Below, piece by piece: positions 8,201 to 20,200 of a stretch of DNA of 25,430 nt. A model generated the notes under the pieces. The model had not been told where the DNA came from. It ran no database searches and worked only from the letters and a program-made list of their open reading frames with translations. A program made the position numbers and the translations under genes. Positions within the stretch are counted from its first letter, which is position 1. Each line of letters starts with the position of its first letter. The stretch is from Larix sibirica (Eukaryota > Streptophyta > Pinopsida > Pinales > Pinaceae), in NCBI GenBank assembly GCA_004151065.3, contig NWUY0300006917.1:40472-65901 (forward strand), read 5' to 3'.

Positions 8201-11200
8201 CAAAATGCTAAAACTATTTAGAATCCCTATATAATGTTCATATATCATTTTCTCTTCTTCACAGTATCACACCAGCACCCCAAAAAGTTTACAAAACTCT
8301 TACATCTATTCCACGAAAAGACATATATCCTAACCAACTACTACGTAACGAAAAGACTAATATCATAACCAACTACTAGCCAATGAAAACAAGTTATTGA
8401 TTTATCAAAAAGTTCAATACCACTAAATGTTTCAGTTTTTGAGATGGAAAAAGCTTAGTGCTCAAACATCCATACTTAAAACATCCTTATTCTCACTATA
8501 ACTTGGTAACTACTTAATTGTAGAAATAAAAACTCAAGTATGTAGCTTTGGAACTACTTAATTAAATAAATAAAAACTTAGCTATGCATAGAGAAACACA
8601 TATTTCTCTTTAATCAGAATTATTGCTTATGTAGTAGAAGATGGCTTTGATGCAGCTAAGCGGGATCTCTTTTTTTCCAAACCATCAATTCATACAATTG
8701 TGTTGTTCTTTCAACCTTGTGCAAATATCTTATGTTATTCAAGTTCCTCTGACTTGGCCTTAGAAACACACTACTTTTCTGCAATTCTATGGCTCTTCCT
8801 TTGCAATGTGAAGGGTCGCCAATATTTGGATCTTAGGTTCCTTGCTACATTTTTTACCTAATAAAAACCATACAATCATAATAAGTCAGCTACAAAATTT
8901 GAGGAATAGGTGAGCGCAAGTTTTGTTCCCTCTATCATAATGCCCAGCAGAAAGAAACACCGTCCTCTGTCATCCATGCGCAACAAAAAGAAACATCATT
9001 TTAAAAGATTCACAAAATTGATTTGGTTACAAAAGTACGACAGTATTGACATATTTTTTTCACATTGTCATCCTTTGTAAGGTTTAACAACTTCTTTCTT
9101 TTATATGCCCACTTGGCCCCCTCATCCATCGCCTTTCAATGTTAGTGAGACCAGGAGGATCATTTTCACCTAACCAGAAAGAAAAAAAATCTCATTATCC
9201 TAAATTTCGTTGATTTTAGAAAAACAAATAGAACCACGATGCATACCATGTGACAGATCATTGCATACTATTTTTCACAATAACTAAGTTCAGTACAGAC
9301 AGATCCTTGCTCACAACATTGTATCCTTTCATTGATTTACTTCTTCACTCTCACTTACGCCTGCCATACCCCGGAAGCAAGGTGTACCTGAACATGTCAA
9401 TAAGAGAAAGAAATCAACATATATCCCCAATAACTAATATTCTCTCCAAGCATTCATAATGGGGTTTCTCTATCTTATATTCTAAATTTCCAACATGTTC
9501 TAGTGATCCGCAAGCATCCACCTCTATCTTATATTTAAAATACTAATGGATAAATGAAGAATAAGGCCTTTACCTTATTGTGTGAACCTCATAAACCTAG
9601 TGAGTGATCGTTTCTATGACCCAACCCCCACATAATCATGAAATATATATATAATGATAAATAATAACTCAAAATGAGAGAAACCAAAGTCTTTTACCTT
9701 TTACATGATAACTCAAAATGAAACAAACTGGAGTCGTTTACTGTTTACATGATACTGTGTTTTCATAAACTTATGACCTTCCTATCACACCTATTAGACA
9801 AATAACATTATCACCGAAAGAAATTTATTACGCCGATAGGTGTTTTTTCCGTGGAGTGCGTTTTGAAAAACACTATTCATTTTCGTCGTCCTTATAACTA
9901 ATCCTATTCTGCCACGTGTTGTCTTCCTCTCTGTGCATTGTCCACTGGAAACCATGTTTACCCTCTAGGTTGATCCCACAATTTACCCGGTATAAGTGGT
10001 AGATATTTATTTGGGAGCAGCACCAATTTCAGTCATAAAGGAAGGAGCGACAGGAGAAGTGAACACATCATTAAAAGTTACAGGCAAGGCTGAGCGATTA
10101 TGAGGCCACATAGAGGCAGAAAGCGAGCTAGGGAAACACGGAAGCGGAAAGCGACAGAGGGACTAGAAGACTGGATTTGGCTTTTGCTGGTCGGATATCC
10201 TCTTTTGCCACAGGTTGATGTCTGGATTCGGTATCTTGGCCATGGTTTAGGGTTTATGTCTTGCTTGAGGGTTTGAGGTCACGTCAAGGCTTTCGACCTT
10301 CGAAGCAGACGTTCAAAGCCTCTGGTCTCTGGTCACAAGAAGCCTGCGATTTCTGTTGACTGGATACTCTCAAAATAACAGCATGGACGAAAATCTTTTG
10401 GACCTCTCACAGCCCATTGACGTCCCCCTTCTTGATGCCACTGTTGCGGCTTTCTACGGCATGAGATCTAAAGAAGAGGCGAGTTTTCATGTCTAGCTTA
10501 TGAAAGAAACATTTAAATGCATATCTGGTGTTATTAATTTTTCAATATTTTTTATTATATTCCTGGTTTGAGCTCCAGTCGCAGGTCTAATGCCATGTAA
10601 CTCATCATTTCGTTGCACATTATTACCATCGTGTGCGTCTCAATGGGTTTTAATGTTTTTTTTTACTCCCTGGAAGTCGACACTCATGCATATTCTAAAA
10701 CCCTAATGTGGGTTTTTGTTTTTGAATATTTGATTGCGAGTTCACCCATCTTTGTAGTTGCACACTGCAATTCTCAGTATCTTGAGTAGGAATGCGTAGC
10801 GTAGTCATTGTCAGTAGGTTGACTTTCTTCCGCAACTGTCTTCCGTGCAAAATGCACAGCCTTTTAAGCCCGAAAAAATGTTATGGATTGGGACTGTTCT
10901 TCAGTATCATAATTCTACCTTTCTGGCAAACGTTTTTATTGGGAATCGCTCAAGAACAGTTGGATGTTAAAAAGCGAAAGCTTGGCCTTTGTTGATGAAA
11001 AAATTAAGTGTGCGCATTCTGGTACATGTCAAACGTTTGATATCGATCAGGGTTAAGCTCCATGTTCGTAATTGCATGAGCAAAATAACTTTTTTCTGTC
11101 TGTGAAGACTTTTGACAGCATACTATATCATGACATGATTTGTATACATGAGAAGACCCCCTTCTGTCGGGTGAAGTTACATGATCGAGGAACCAAACAT

Positions 11201-14200
11201 CTGATACCATGGCCCTGAAGATCCAAAATAACTTCGTTGTTTTTGAATAAAATCTGTAATACATGGAAGTGTACATAAGAGAGAATACTAAAGAGGAAAA
11301 CATACAAGGAAAGTTGCTGGCAGTAATAGTTAATAGTAGACTGTCTGGTTAGGAATACCTTTTGATATTGGAAAATTATCAAAAGGTATTAAGAATCAAT
11401 TATTATAGTTATGTTTTTGAAAGCCTTAAAAAAATTTGACATATATAATATTTTCAGAACCATACTAGTTTAAAACAACTTTACTCCCAAGCATATGGGG
11501 AAATGTGTTGTTTCCTTGTTTGTAGTCGTGGTTGGCTTGTGGCACTATTGACTAATTCAATAGTTGATTTTCCAGAGCTTACCTTGGATATGCGTGTATT
11601 TAAGAGACAGTGTCCATGTTTCAATGTACGCATTTGCTATCAATGCTAGATTTCATGGTAAAACTTAGGGATTATTCATTGTAAATTTTATTTATTGGAA
11701 ATTTACGTCAGAGTTTTGAAATTAATCAATTATAGGGAAAGGGAATACTGCATTTGAAATCTGTGCTGGTCACAATCTATAACAAATATGTCATACAACC
11801 AAGAAATTTATACCATATTGGCTCACATAATTCTAAATAAGTCAACTTGTCACAAGCTATAACATATATGTCAAGCAACCAAGAAATTAATATCCTATTA
11901 CCTCACAATTCTAAAGAAGTTATGTAATTTGCAACCCATCAGGTGGTTAAACTCCTTCCTCCTTAGCTTGAAATTGGCTGCAAATTCATCATTTCTTATC
12001 CAATCAATGAAAGGTTGAACTCTATGGGAATTTCTTTTTGTCACTCTGGACTCCTGGAGTCTGTATGGCATTTTAGGGGATACAATTCTTGCTGATGTGT
12101 TCCTCAATATTGTCAATATGTTACATTCTGGGCTCTTGCTGATATATTCGCTGATATGTTAAATGTAACATTGCTTGTTTCTGATGCTGGAGTATTTGAT
12201 TGGGCTTGAGCACTTTCTGAATATTGATTAGCTTTGAATGTTATTCAATGTGATTTCAACGAGACACATGATTCATACTTCTTTTATCACCTTGGGGAAA
12301 GTATCTTGTTTTAGTAGATATTTGTGATTGCTATTGTAAATGGAATTTGGCCCCATTGTATATATGCTAGCTTGGGATGTGCAGCAATATTTAAATGAAT
12401 CCTTGCTTCTATATACAAGAAATGCTAAGTTAGCATCTTTTGGATTTGAAGTTGGTTTATCCTTGCCCTGTATCCCTGTGTAGATTTATTCGACTTGGTG
12501 CATCCCTTACCCCATTTCAACATTCATTAGATTTCAGCAATGTTATTGAAACCAGATCTCCCTCAGGGTCAGACCAGAACTAGACCGGTACTGGCTAGAA
12601 AAACTTGGTTGAGAGCTGGTAAGAATTGGTTGATGAGGATTGGACAACGTTTGCTCTGGATTGGAACAAGCCCAAACTTCTGTTCGGGATGAAATCAACC
12701 TATTGGTCTGGTTCAGAAAAAGGATTGGCCCCACAGGGAGTGAATTGGTCTAGATGTGTCAGTTCTGGTCTGGTTCAGTTGTTTCTTGGTTCTCATAACA
12801 TTGCATGTGAGTACCTTTTTCTTGGACCTTGCATAAATTAAACTTGTTTATGTGTTTACCTTTTAACTCATTCGTATAAAACTTTAGGTGCCTTCAACAA
12901 TCTTTTTCATCATTTTAAAATTGGCCATTTTTGTAAGCACAAAATCCATTGGAGTTACTGAGCCCAGCACATATTTTTTTATACTTAATGCTGGTTTGAC
13001 CAAATGAATTGACCATGCATTTTGTATGAAATTTATGTTGATATCAAGGTATGCGTTAGATGATTTCTTGAAAATTTTTGTTGCAGTTGCTCTAATAGTC
13101 CCTCTGTGTGAATTGTGATTTTATCTCCCAATTACCTTGCCATTGAAGTAAATGAAACTGCTTGGACATGATGAGGAAGGAAGGGGGAGGTCAACGACAT
13201 GCAAGTGAGGTGATAATCCTTGTGTGAGTGGGGTGAGATGACACGAGGATAGATATGCTGTTATAACATAAAAGGGGACTGCTAGGTAGATCAGAAACAG
13301 AAACAATACATAATGGTAGTGTGAGTGCAGCTTCTTTAATAGCATAACTATTCTTTAAGGCTAAAGACCTAGAATCTACTATCTATCTGAGCACCTGCTC
13401 TTAGATGTAGATCCGTGCTATTCTGATTCTTTCAATATTGTTTGCCTAGTCTTGCATTCATCAGTTTTGGTACACTTGTGTTTCTGGTGTGTAATTTTCT
13501 TCTGATCAATGGGCACTTGCTCCAGTTTATACTTGTGATGATTAAATATCACTAGTATCATTATTGTGTATGCTTTGTTGTATTCATCTGTTTGTATTCT
13601 TTTTATTGCTTGATAAGCGTCTATATCTGGTTTTTTTGCTTCCTTGGCATCTAATTTTATAGCTTGATGGCCATCTCTTGCCCTTGTGCCTGTGGATTCC
13701 AAGTTCATATTGTGTCCTGCAAAATGGCAAGATAATTTCAGAAGTGTACTTGCCTCTGCTGATTTTGCCATCACTGATGTCTGTAGCTTTTGTAGAGGTC
13801 GGAATTCAGATCAAAGCATATATCCTTCAAAACATAACTTTATGCTTGTATTGAGCTACACAGTAATTTTGGGCACCATTTAATCACCTATGCCAAGTTG
13901 GTGGAAACAAAAGACAGTAATTTTGCACACCATTTAATCTACTATGGCAAGTTGGTGGAAAGAAAAGAATATATATGCAAATGATACATGCTGCTGGAAT
14001 GTCTAAATCAAATTCTAAGTGAAGGAGAGTATATGCTACAGTGATAGAGTCCTTCAATGTCACACGGTTCATGCTTGTGATGAATTTGAATTTGGATAAA
14101 ATCTGAATTTTGAAATGGAAGTTGGATTAAAAAATATTATCTTTAAGATAACATCTGGATTACCATGCAATATGTTCCTTTAAAATACATTAAATTTTAT

Positions 14201-17200
14201 TTATTATATAATAAAATTCAACATGGTTAAATATGTAAAAACACAATTTTAACATTTAAGTTTATCATTGTTAAATACAATTTATGGAAATAACCCCACC
14301 TGGTTCAAGGATGTGTGGGTGCAGTCACCCCTAGTGTCTACCTGGGGATGGAATTGCTGCATTGACCCCAGGGAAGAATGCTTGAGCTGTGCAATCAATG
14401 GGGGTGAGAAGCACCAGCATATGTTTTGGCCTCCATCAGATTTGTGAAGCTGACTTAGTTTGAATCCTGACCGAACAGGAACAAAATTGTCACGCTGAGA
14501 TAGCCTGGGCCCTGAGCATGCTGAGCTATATGAATGGTTTGTCTGGTTTGATCTAGGCAAATGGTGAGTTGAACTGAGCTAGTCATGACTTAGAAGCTTG
14601 ATCTTATGCATTACATACTCTATTTCTTGTAATTCTACCTGAATTGATCTTTTAATCTGGTTGAAATACGGCAAATCTTGAATCTGAAGGATAAAAAACA
14701 CTAAACCCTGTGATGTGGGTGATAGTGATTTCATACACATGGCTTTCTACCTGAATTGATCTTTTAATCTGGTTGAAATACGGCAAATCTTGAATCTGAA
14801 GGATAAAAAACACTGAACCCTGTGATGTGGGTGATAGTGATTTCATACACATGGCTTTTTACTACTGTGACATTTACTTTGAGTCTGGACTCTTTAATTT
14901 GTCTGCCAGCGAAGGTGAAGCACTTTTGAAATGGTGCAAGGAATAAGAAATGCAATGTTCAAGAATCAAGATTATATTTTGCTGGTGCTTCGGACTCCAA
15001 TCTTCAAAATTGGTGCCTGATTACTGTTAATCCTTGCTGTTGACTGATTATGAGCCTGGCTTGTCTTCTGCTGTTATGTTAGTTGCCTGCTTTGTGTGCC
15101 AGTGGTTGGTCCCTGGTAGTGGAACATCCCAGCACCCACCTTGTCATTCTAGTTATGCCAGATGCAAATGGATTTTCACTAATAACAGATTGCTGTATTA
15201 TTTGCTGATTTAAATTAGCTAGTGACCATCATTCTTATCCAAAAATGTTACATGCTTGTATTTTTGGCAGAGTATATACTTTTATTTCAAGTCTGTGAAT
15301 TGTGTGAATATCCATTATATCTAATGGTGAGAAAAATTGGGACCATGACAAAATCATGAGTTATTTTCCCTAGATGATGAAGTCTAGTTCCTCCTATTCT
15401 CTACATTTGATCACATGAATGATCACTGTATTGTGTGATATGTACTAAGGCACTGCCTTTGCTGAAATTAATCCTTGAAGCTCAAATTTTATGCTGAATT
15501 TTATCACATTGTTTTGTTCTGACGGATATCTCTGAACTTAATAGACATTGAGCACCTACGTGAACCAGGCACTAACATGAACCAGGTGACTTAGCTTATT
15601 GGGACAGTGATATATGAATCATGTGTTATATTATGGGTAGTTGTAACTTGTTCAATTGGAATAGTGAAATAAAGAAAACCAAAGGTTAGTGCTTTTAAAT
15701 ATCCTTTATACTGTCACTGTTGTCTGTGACTATAGTTATTGTCTGTGTTTTTCTGTGGCAGAGAGCAGCAGCAGAGCGGATATTGCGAGATTTACAGGCT
15801 CATCCAGATACATGGCTGCAAGTTGTTAGCATTCTACAGAACTCGCAAAATCTGAATACGAAGTTCTTTTCGCTTCAGGTACTATTGTGCTTTCACATAT
15901 TTGGCCACAGGCCTTTCTATCTCCTCTGACATTTAAATTGTTATGAATTTAGTGCCTTCATCTGCTGTTAGGTGTATGTATGCTTCTATAATGCCAATGT
16001 TTTTCAAAACTGATGAATTTAACCCTCATCTACTATAAGTTGCATACATTCTTCCATTGTTTAGGAAAACTGGTAACAAATACACTTGCTAAAATTAATT
16101 TCTCATCTTGGATAACATTAGCCCATAACTCTAGCCCAAGATAACAATATTGGATAACATTTGAAAATGCATAGAGGTTAAGATTTTTGCTTTGTAGACT
16201 CTGTAAAAGATTTTAACATGGTTCTTGTATTCTGCGCCCTGCCTATGAAAAGGGATGGAAGAAGAGGGATTGTTTCCCGAGCACTGGGAATCTCAAATCT
16301 CAGGCTGTTAGAATATTTTGAACTAAAGAATAATAATAGTGGAAATTGTAGGTGAAAATCAAAGCAAAAATAAGAGTGAGAGAAGGTTCTCCTATTCTTG
16401 AGCCTGCTTTGAAACTACATCTGCAGCATCAGATGATGCATCTTGGACTGATAAAGACTGCGAAATTGACAATGTCACCTTTGGTAAAGTGACAAGGGTG
16501 ACATTGTAACGGAGAGTCCAGTTGTGAATCTAAGATGATGTTTTACAATTTCTTCAGTTAAAATGGAGTAATATTTGGGATGTGGTGGTTGAACAAACAA
16601 CTTTGGTGTCAAAACATTGGAAACTAAAGATCTTTATGTTCTTATATTGGTGAGATCAATGCAATAAATAGACACTGGTGGTGTTCATACCATAATGAAT
16701 GTAAACATCACTGGTGTTCATTCTATAATGAAATTACAAATCAGAATTGGAAATGTGCCAATTTTGGTAATTCATAATTACTTTGAGCCTGAATGGATTT
16801 CAAACAATAATAATCCAAGAGTTCAGATAATGGTTTGTAGAATTAGATGTGCACGAAATAGATGCAAAGCTGTTACACACATCTACTATTAGTATGTTGG
16901 TGTTCAGCAACTCAATGTGGACATAACCTTTTTTTCTGTATCGTGCCTTGTTTATGTATAAAACCTGTTAGGGAGAATACAAATCACACTAGTTGTTGGC
17001 TTCTGAGATACAGTAGTAAAACTAGTTGCTAGCTTAAGTTCATCTTGTTTTTTTTGACTGTAGGTGATTGAAGGTGTGAGTTGTTGACATTCAAAAATTT
17101 ATGAGATGTGATTTTTTTCTGAGCAAAAATGATATTGAGTCTTGTCTATGCATATAACCCAAGGGAGAATACAAAACAGTAGTTATTGAACTCAAACTAC

Positions 17201-20200
17201 TAGTAAAACTTATACTTGTTAGCTTAAGTTTATCTTGTTTCTTGTGACTAGGTGATTGAAGGTGTAATCAAATATCGATGGAATGCTTTGCCGGTGGAAC
17301 AACGGGATGGGATAAAAAACTACATATCGGATCTCATTGTTCAGGTCTATCTAATGAATGCGTCTTACATGTTATTTTTGTCAACTTTGAATGTTGTTGT
17401 ATACGTTTGGTTTATGTTCGCATTTCAGTATTTGTTACCAGTGTATATTTTAACTCATATATGTATTGTTATTCAGCTTTCAAGTAATGAAGCTTCTTTT
17501 CGCAGTGAGAGGCTTTATGTAAACAAGCTTAATGTAATATTGGTGCAGGCAAGTGATGAAATTTCATCTCCATGTTTCTCTTTCTCCACCTTTTTGTTTA
17601 TAATTTCTCAAAGATAGATTCTAGTCACAGAGGTTTTGTATGAATACTTTTGTTTCTTTTGATCAATGTGTTATTTCCCATGTTGTATCTTTATTTAAGT
17701 CAATCTTAAGGGAGTCAGGTATATTTTACAAAGACAATAATAAACCTGTAATTGTGGGTGATTTTTTTGTTTTTAAATTTATCTAATTAAGATGGTTTGG
17801 ATAATTCAATTGAATAGATCCGATTGAATTATGTATTCAAATGATCTATTCAATTCAATTATCCAAACCATCTCAATTTGACAAAAGATTCGGATAATTC
17901 AATAATTTTAATTGTTCTTTTGGTTAATAATTCAATAATTTTAATTGTTCTTTTGGTTAATAATTCAATAATTTTAATTGTTCTTTTGTAACCATTGTGC
18001 CTATCCATTTAGTCTGTTTGTTTGCTTAAATATGTACCTTTGCATGCACCTTAATTGTATTAGCTTGTCTATTATCTTTCAGAGGTTGTTAGTTTATGAC
18101 TAATTCCTAGATAATGATGGTAAATGTTCCATTGTTTGGAACATGTATCTCATTTTCCAGGGTGTAGGTGATAGGAAAGTTAATACTCAAGATGCTATGG
18201 TTAGAGGCATTTTTCTTGTTTATCTAGATATTGCTTAAATATGTACCTTTGCATGCACCTTAATTTTATTTTCTAAACTTATTAGCTTGTCTCTTATCTT
18301 TCAGAGGTTGTTAGTTTATGACTAATTCCTAGATAATGTTGGTAGATGTTCCATTGTTTGGAACATGTATCTCATTTTCCAGGGTGTAGGGGATAGGAAA
18401 GTTAATACTCAAGATGCTATGTTAAGGCATTTTTCTTGTTTATCTAGATATTGCTAAAACAGGCCGCCAATTTTGTAGGTGCTGAAGCATGAATGGCCAG
18501 GCAGATGGCCTGGATTTATCCCTGATCTTGTTTCAGCTGCTAAGAGTAGTGAAACAATATGTGAAAATTGCATGGCTATTTTGAAGGTGAGGTTTTAACA
18601 ATTCATCAAGAAACTTATTGCTTCTATCATGCTCATTGATCATTAAAGTAGAATTGTTGCCAACACTTATGTTAAATGACTGTACTGCTTATTCCCAGCT
18701 CCTCAGTGAAGAAGTTTTTGACTTTTCTCGAGGCGAGATGACACAACAGAAAATAAAAGAACTCAAGCAGTCCTTGAACAGGTATAAGAATATGTTTTGT
18801 GTTCCTTTGAACATGGTATTATATTATGTTGTGTGTATTATTTGCTTTTCTTGAGATCCATTGTTCAAAGGATGCATATTGTTTTTTGAAATCAAGGTTT
18901 GATTCTCATACTGATACTTTAAGATATTTCAAGTTGACAGTTCCTAATGTAGTTCGTGAAAATGGAGAAAGGAGTGCCAATAGAAGCCTTAATATTTCTC
19001 TGATCACTTGATATAGTTTAGAAGGCCTTTAACAAAGTGATAGTCATAGGGTCTTATGTGAACTGACTTAAATGTATTTGGTGTTTTGCAGTGAGTTTCG
19101 GCTCATACATGAATTGTGTCTTTACGTATTGTCGATATCACAACGACCTGAACTTATAAGGGCAACTTTGGCTACACTGCATGCTTTTTTATCATGGATC
19201 CCTCTTGGATATATCTTCGAGTCTCCTCTGGTTCGCATCTTATTCATTATATTAGTATATCTGTATATGCCAGACTGTTTGATCTCATGTATTAAATATG
19301 TTGGAAGCTATCTGCATAGGTTGCATAGGTTCCATCTATCTCAATGTTGCTACTGCTGTGTAAGGTCACTAACTGTAAGTTGTATTTTTGTTACTCTGAC
19401 AGCTTGATACTCTGCTAAATCTTTTCCCTGCAGCAGCATATAGAAATTTGGCTCTGCAGTGCTTAACAGAGGCAATCTCTCTACTTCATATCTCTTATTT
19501 TGATCATTAATGTATACGAATTCTTCTGTTTGCTTCCATGTCCTTCAAGTCTCAATTTCATCTCCCATATTGTATATGCATGTTTACTCACCTACTAGTT
19601 GTGTTTTGGCTCAGGTTGCAGCGCTTAATTTTGGAGATTTTTATGATGCACAATTTGTTAAACTTTATACTTTCTTCACGGCGCAGTTGCAGGTAATCAA
19701 TTCGAATTTAGGGTGTGAGAAAAGTTATTTTGATGTATGCTTGTGGATGGATTTCCTATTTTATAAATGTGTCATTATTTATTATATTATCATTTTCACA
19801 ATTTTATATCTTTGTTGAGTTGCCTAAGTGATTATTGATTATGATATGCATGGGGGTTAGAGCATACTTCCACAAGGGACAAATATCCCAGAGGCCTATG
19901 CAAATGGCTCAACTGAAGAACAGGTATTTTTCTGACATCATTAAATATTTGTTACTTGCTAGAAATCTTTTTGTGTTTCACAGCAAAACATATAGTTACG
20001 CTCTTTAAGAATCATCTTCTGTGATTTGAATTGGGGGTGTTGCACAGGTGCAGTTGGTTGTTTTGTGATTATTATTAAGATGGACACACTGCAGTAATGC
20101 ATTTATCTGTTTCCTGTTTTATAGGCATTTATTCAAAACTTGGCACTCTTCTTCACCTCATTCTACAAGGTAAGGTTTTTATCACTCTCCAGTAAAGGAT

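Larger units (their letters stand above)
6869..10045. other. interior of XPO1 intron 1 (first part): decayed repeats, no gene
   Basis: AT-rich DNA without a supported gene. About 7085-7200 is rich in ccagttc/ggttc words, like the repeats at 12537 and 23535, and may be another family member. Small tandem duplications occur at 8313-8382 and 9662-9752. About 9780-10045 directly precedes exon 1 copy B, is less AT-rich and holds a G-box (cacgtg, 9913-9918). It shows no similarity to the sequence upstream of copy A. Confidence 0.5.
12805..15761. other. interior of XPO1 intron 1 (third part), up to exon 2
   Basis: No gene supported. Contains two tandem duplications (13860-13967 and 14633-14856). 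A more GC-balanced block at about 14290-14560, with short frames on the - strand and a B-box-like tttgaatcctga near 14460, may be an old dispersed repeat that I cannot classify. The intron ends with the acceptor ttctgtggcag at 15751-15761. Confidence 0.5.
17549..18478 (+). other. XPO1 intron 4 (GC-AG), packed with repeats
   Basis: 930 bp. It holds a 31-bp-arm hairpin (17790-17873), a 33-bp tandem array (17896-17988) and a two-copy repeat of about 215 bp (18022-18450) that reaches to within 30 bp of the acceptor. Confidence 0.85.

Noticed and set aside
11004-11382. Two overlapping - strand frames with a tggtatcagatg primer-binding-site-like word
   Set aside because: No LTR pair, no gag/pol similarity and no second end, so a copia-type element cannot be supported.
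14282-14560. 92-codon frame on the - strand in intron 1
   Set aside because: No recognisable domain and lies in what looks like an old dispersed repeat; a possible B box alone does not make it a SINE.
17252-17617. 121-codon continuous frame covering exon 3, intron 3 and exon 4
   Set aside because: Reading through the 132-bp intron adds hydrophobic residues absent from the family; GT-AG splicing at 17344|17477 restores the conserved IVQ-LSSNEA joint.
18826-19011. 61-codon frame in intron 6
   Set aside because: Falls between exons 6 and 7, whose split Ser codon joins perfectly; the residues do not match XPO1.
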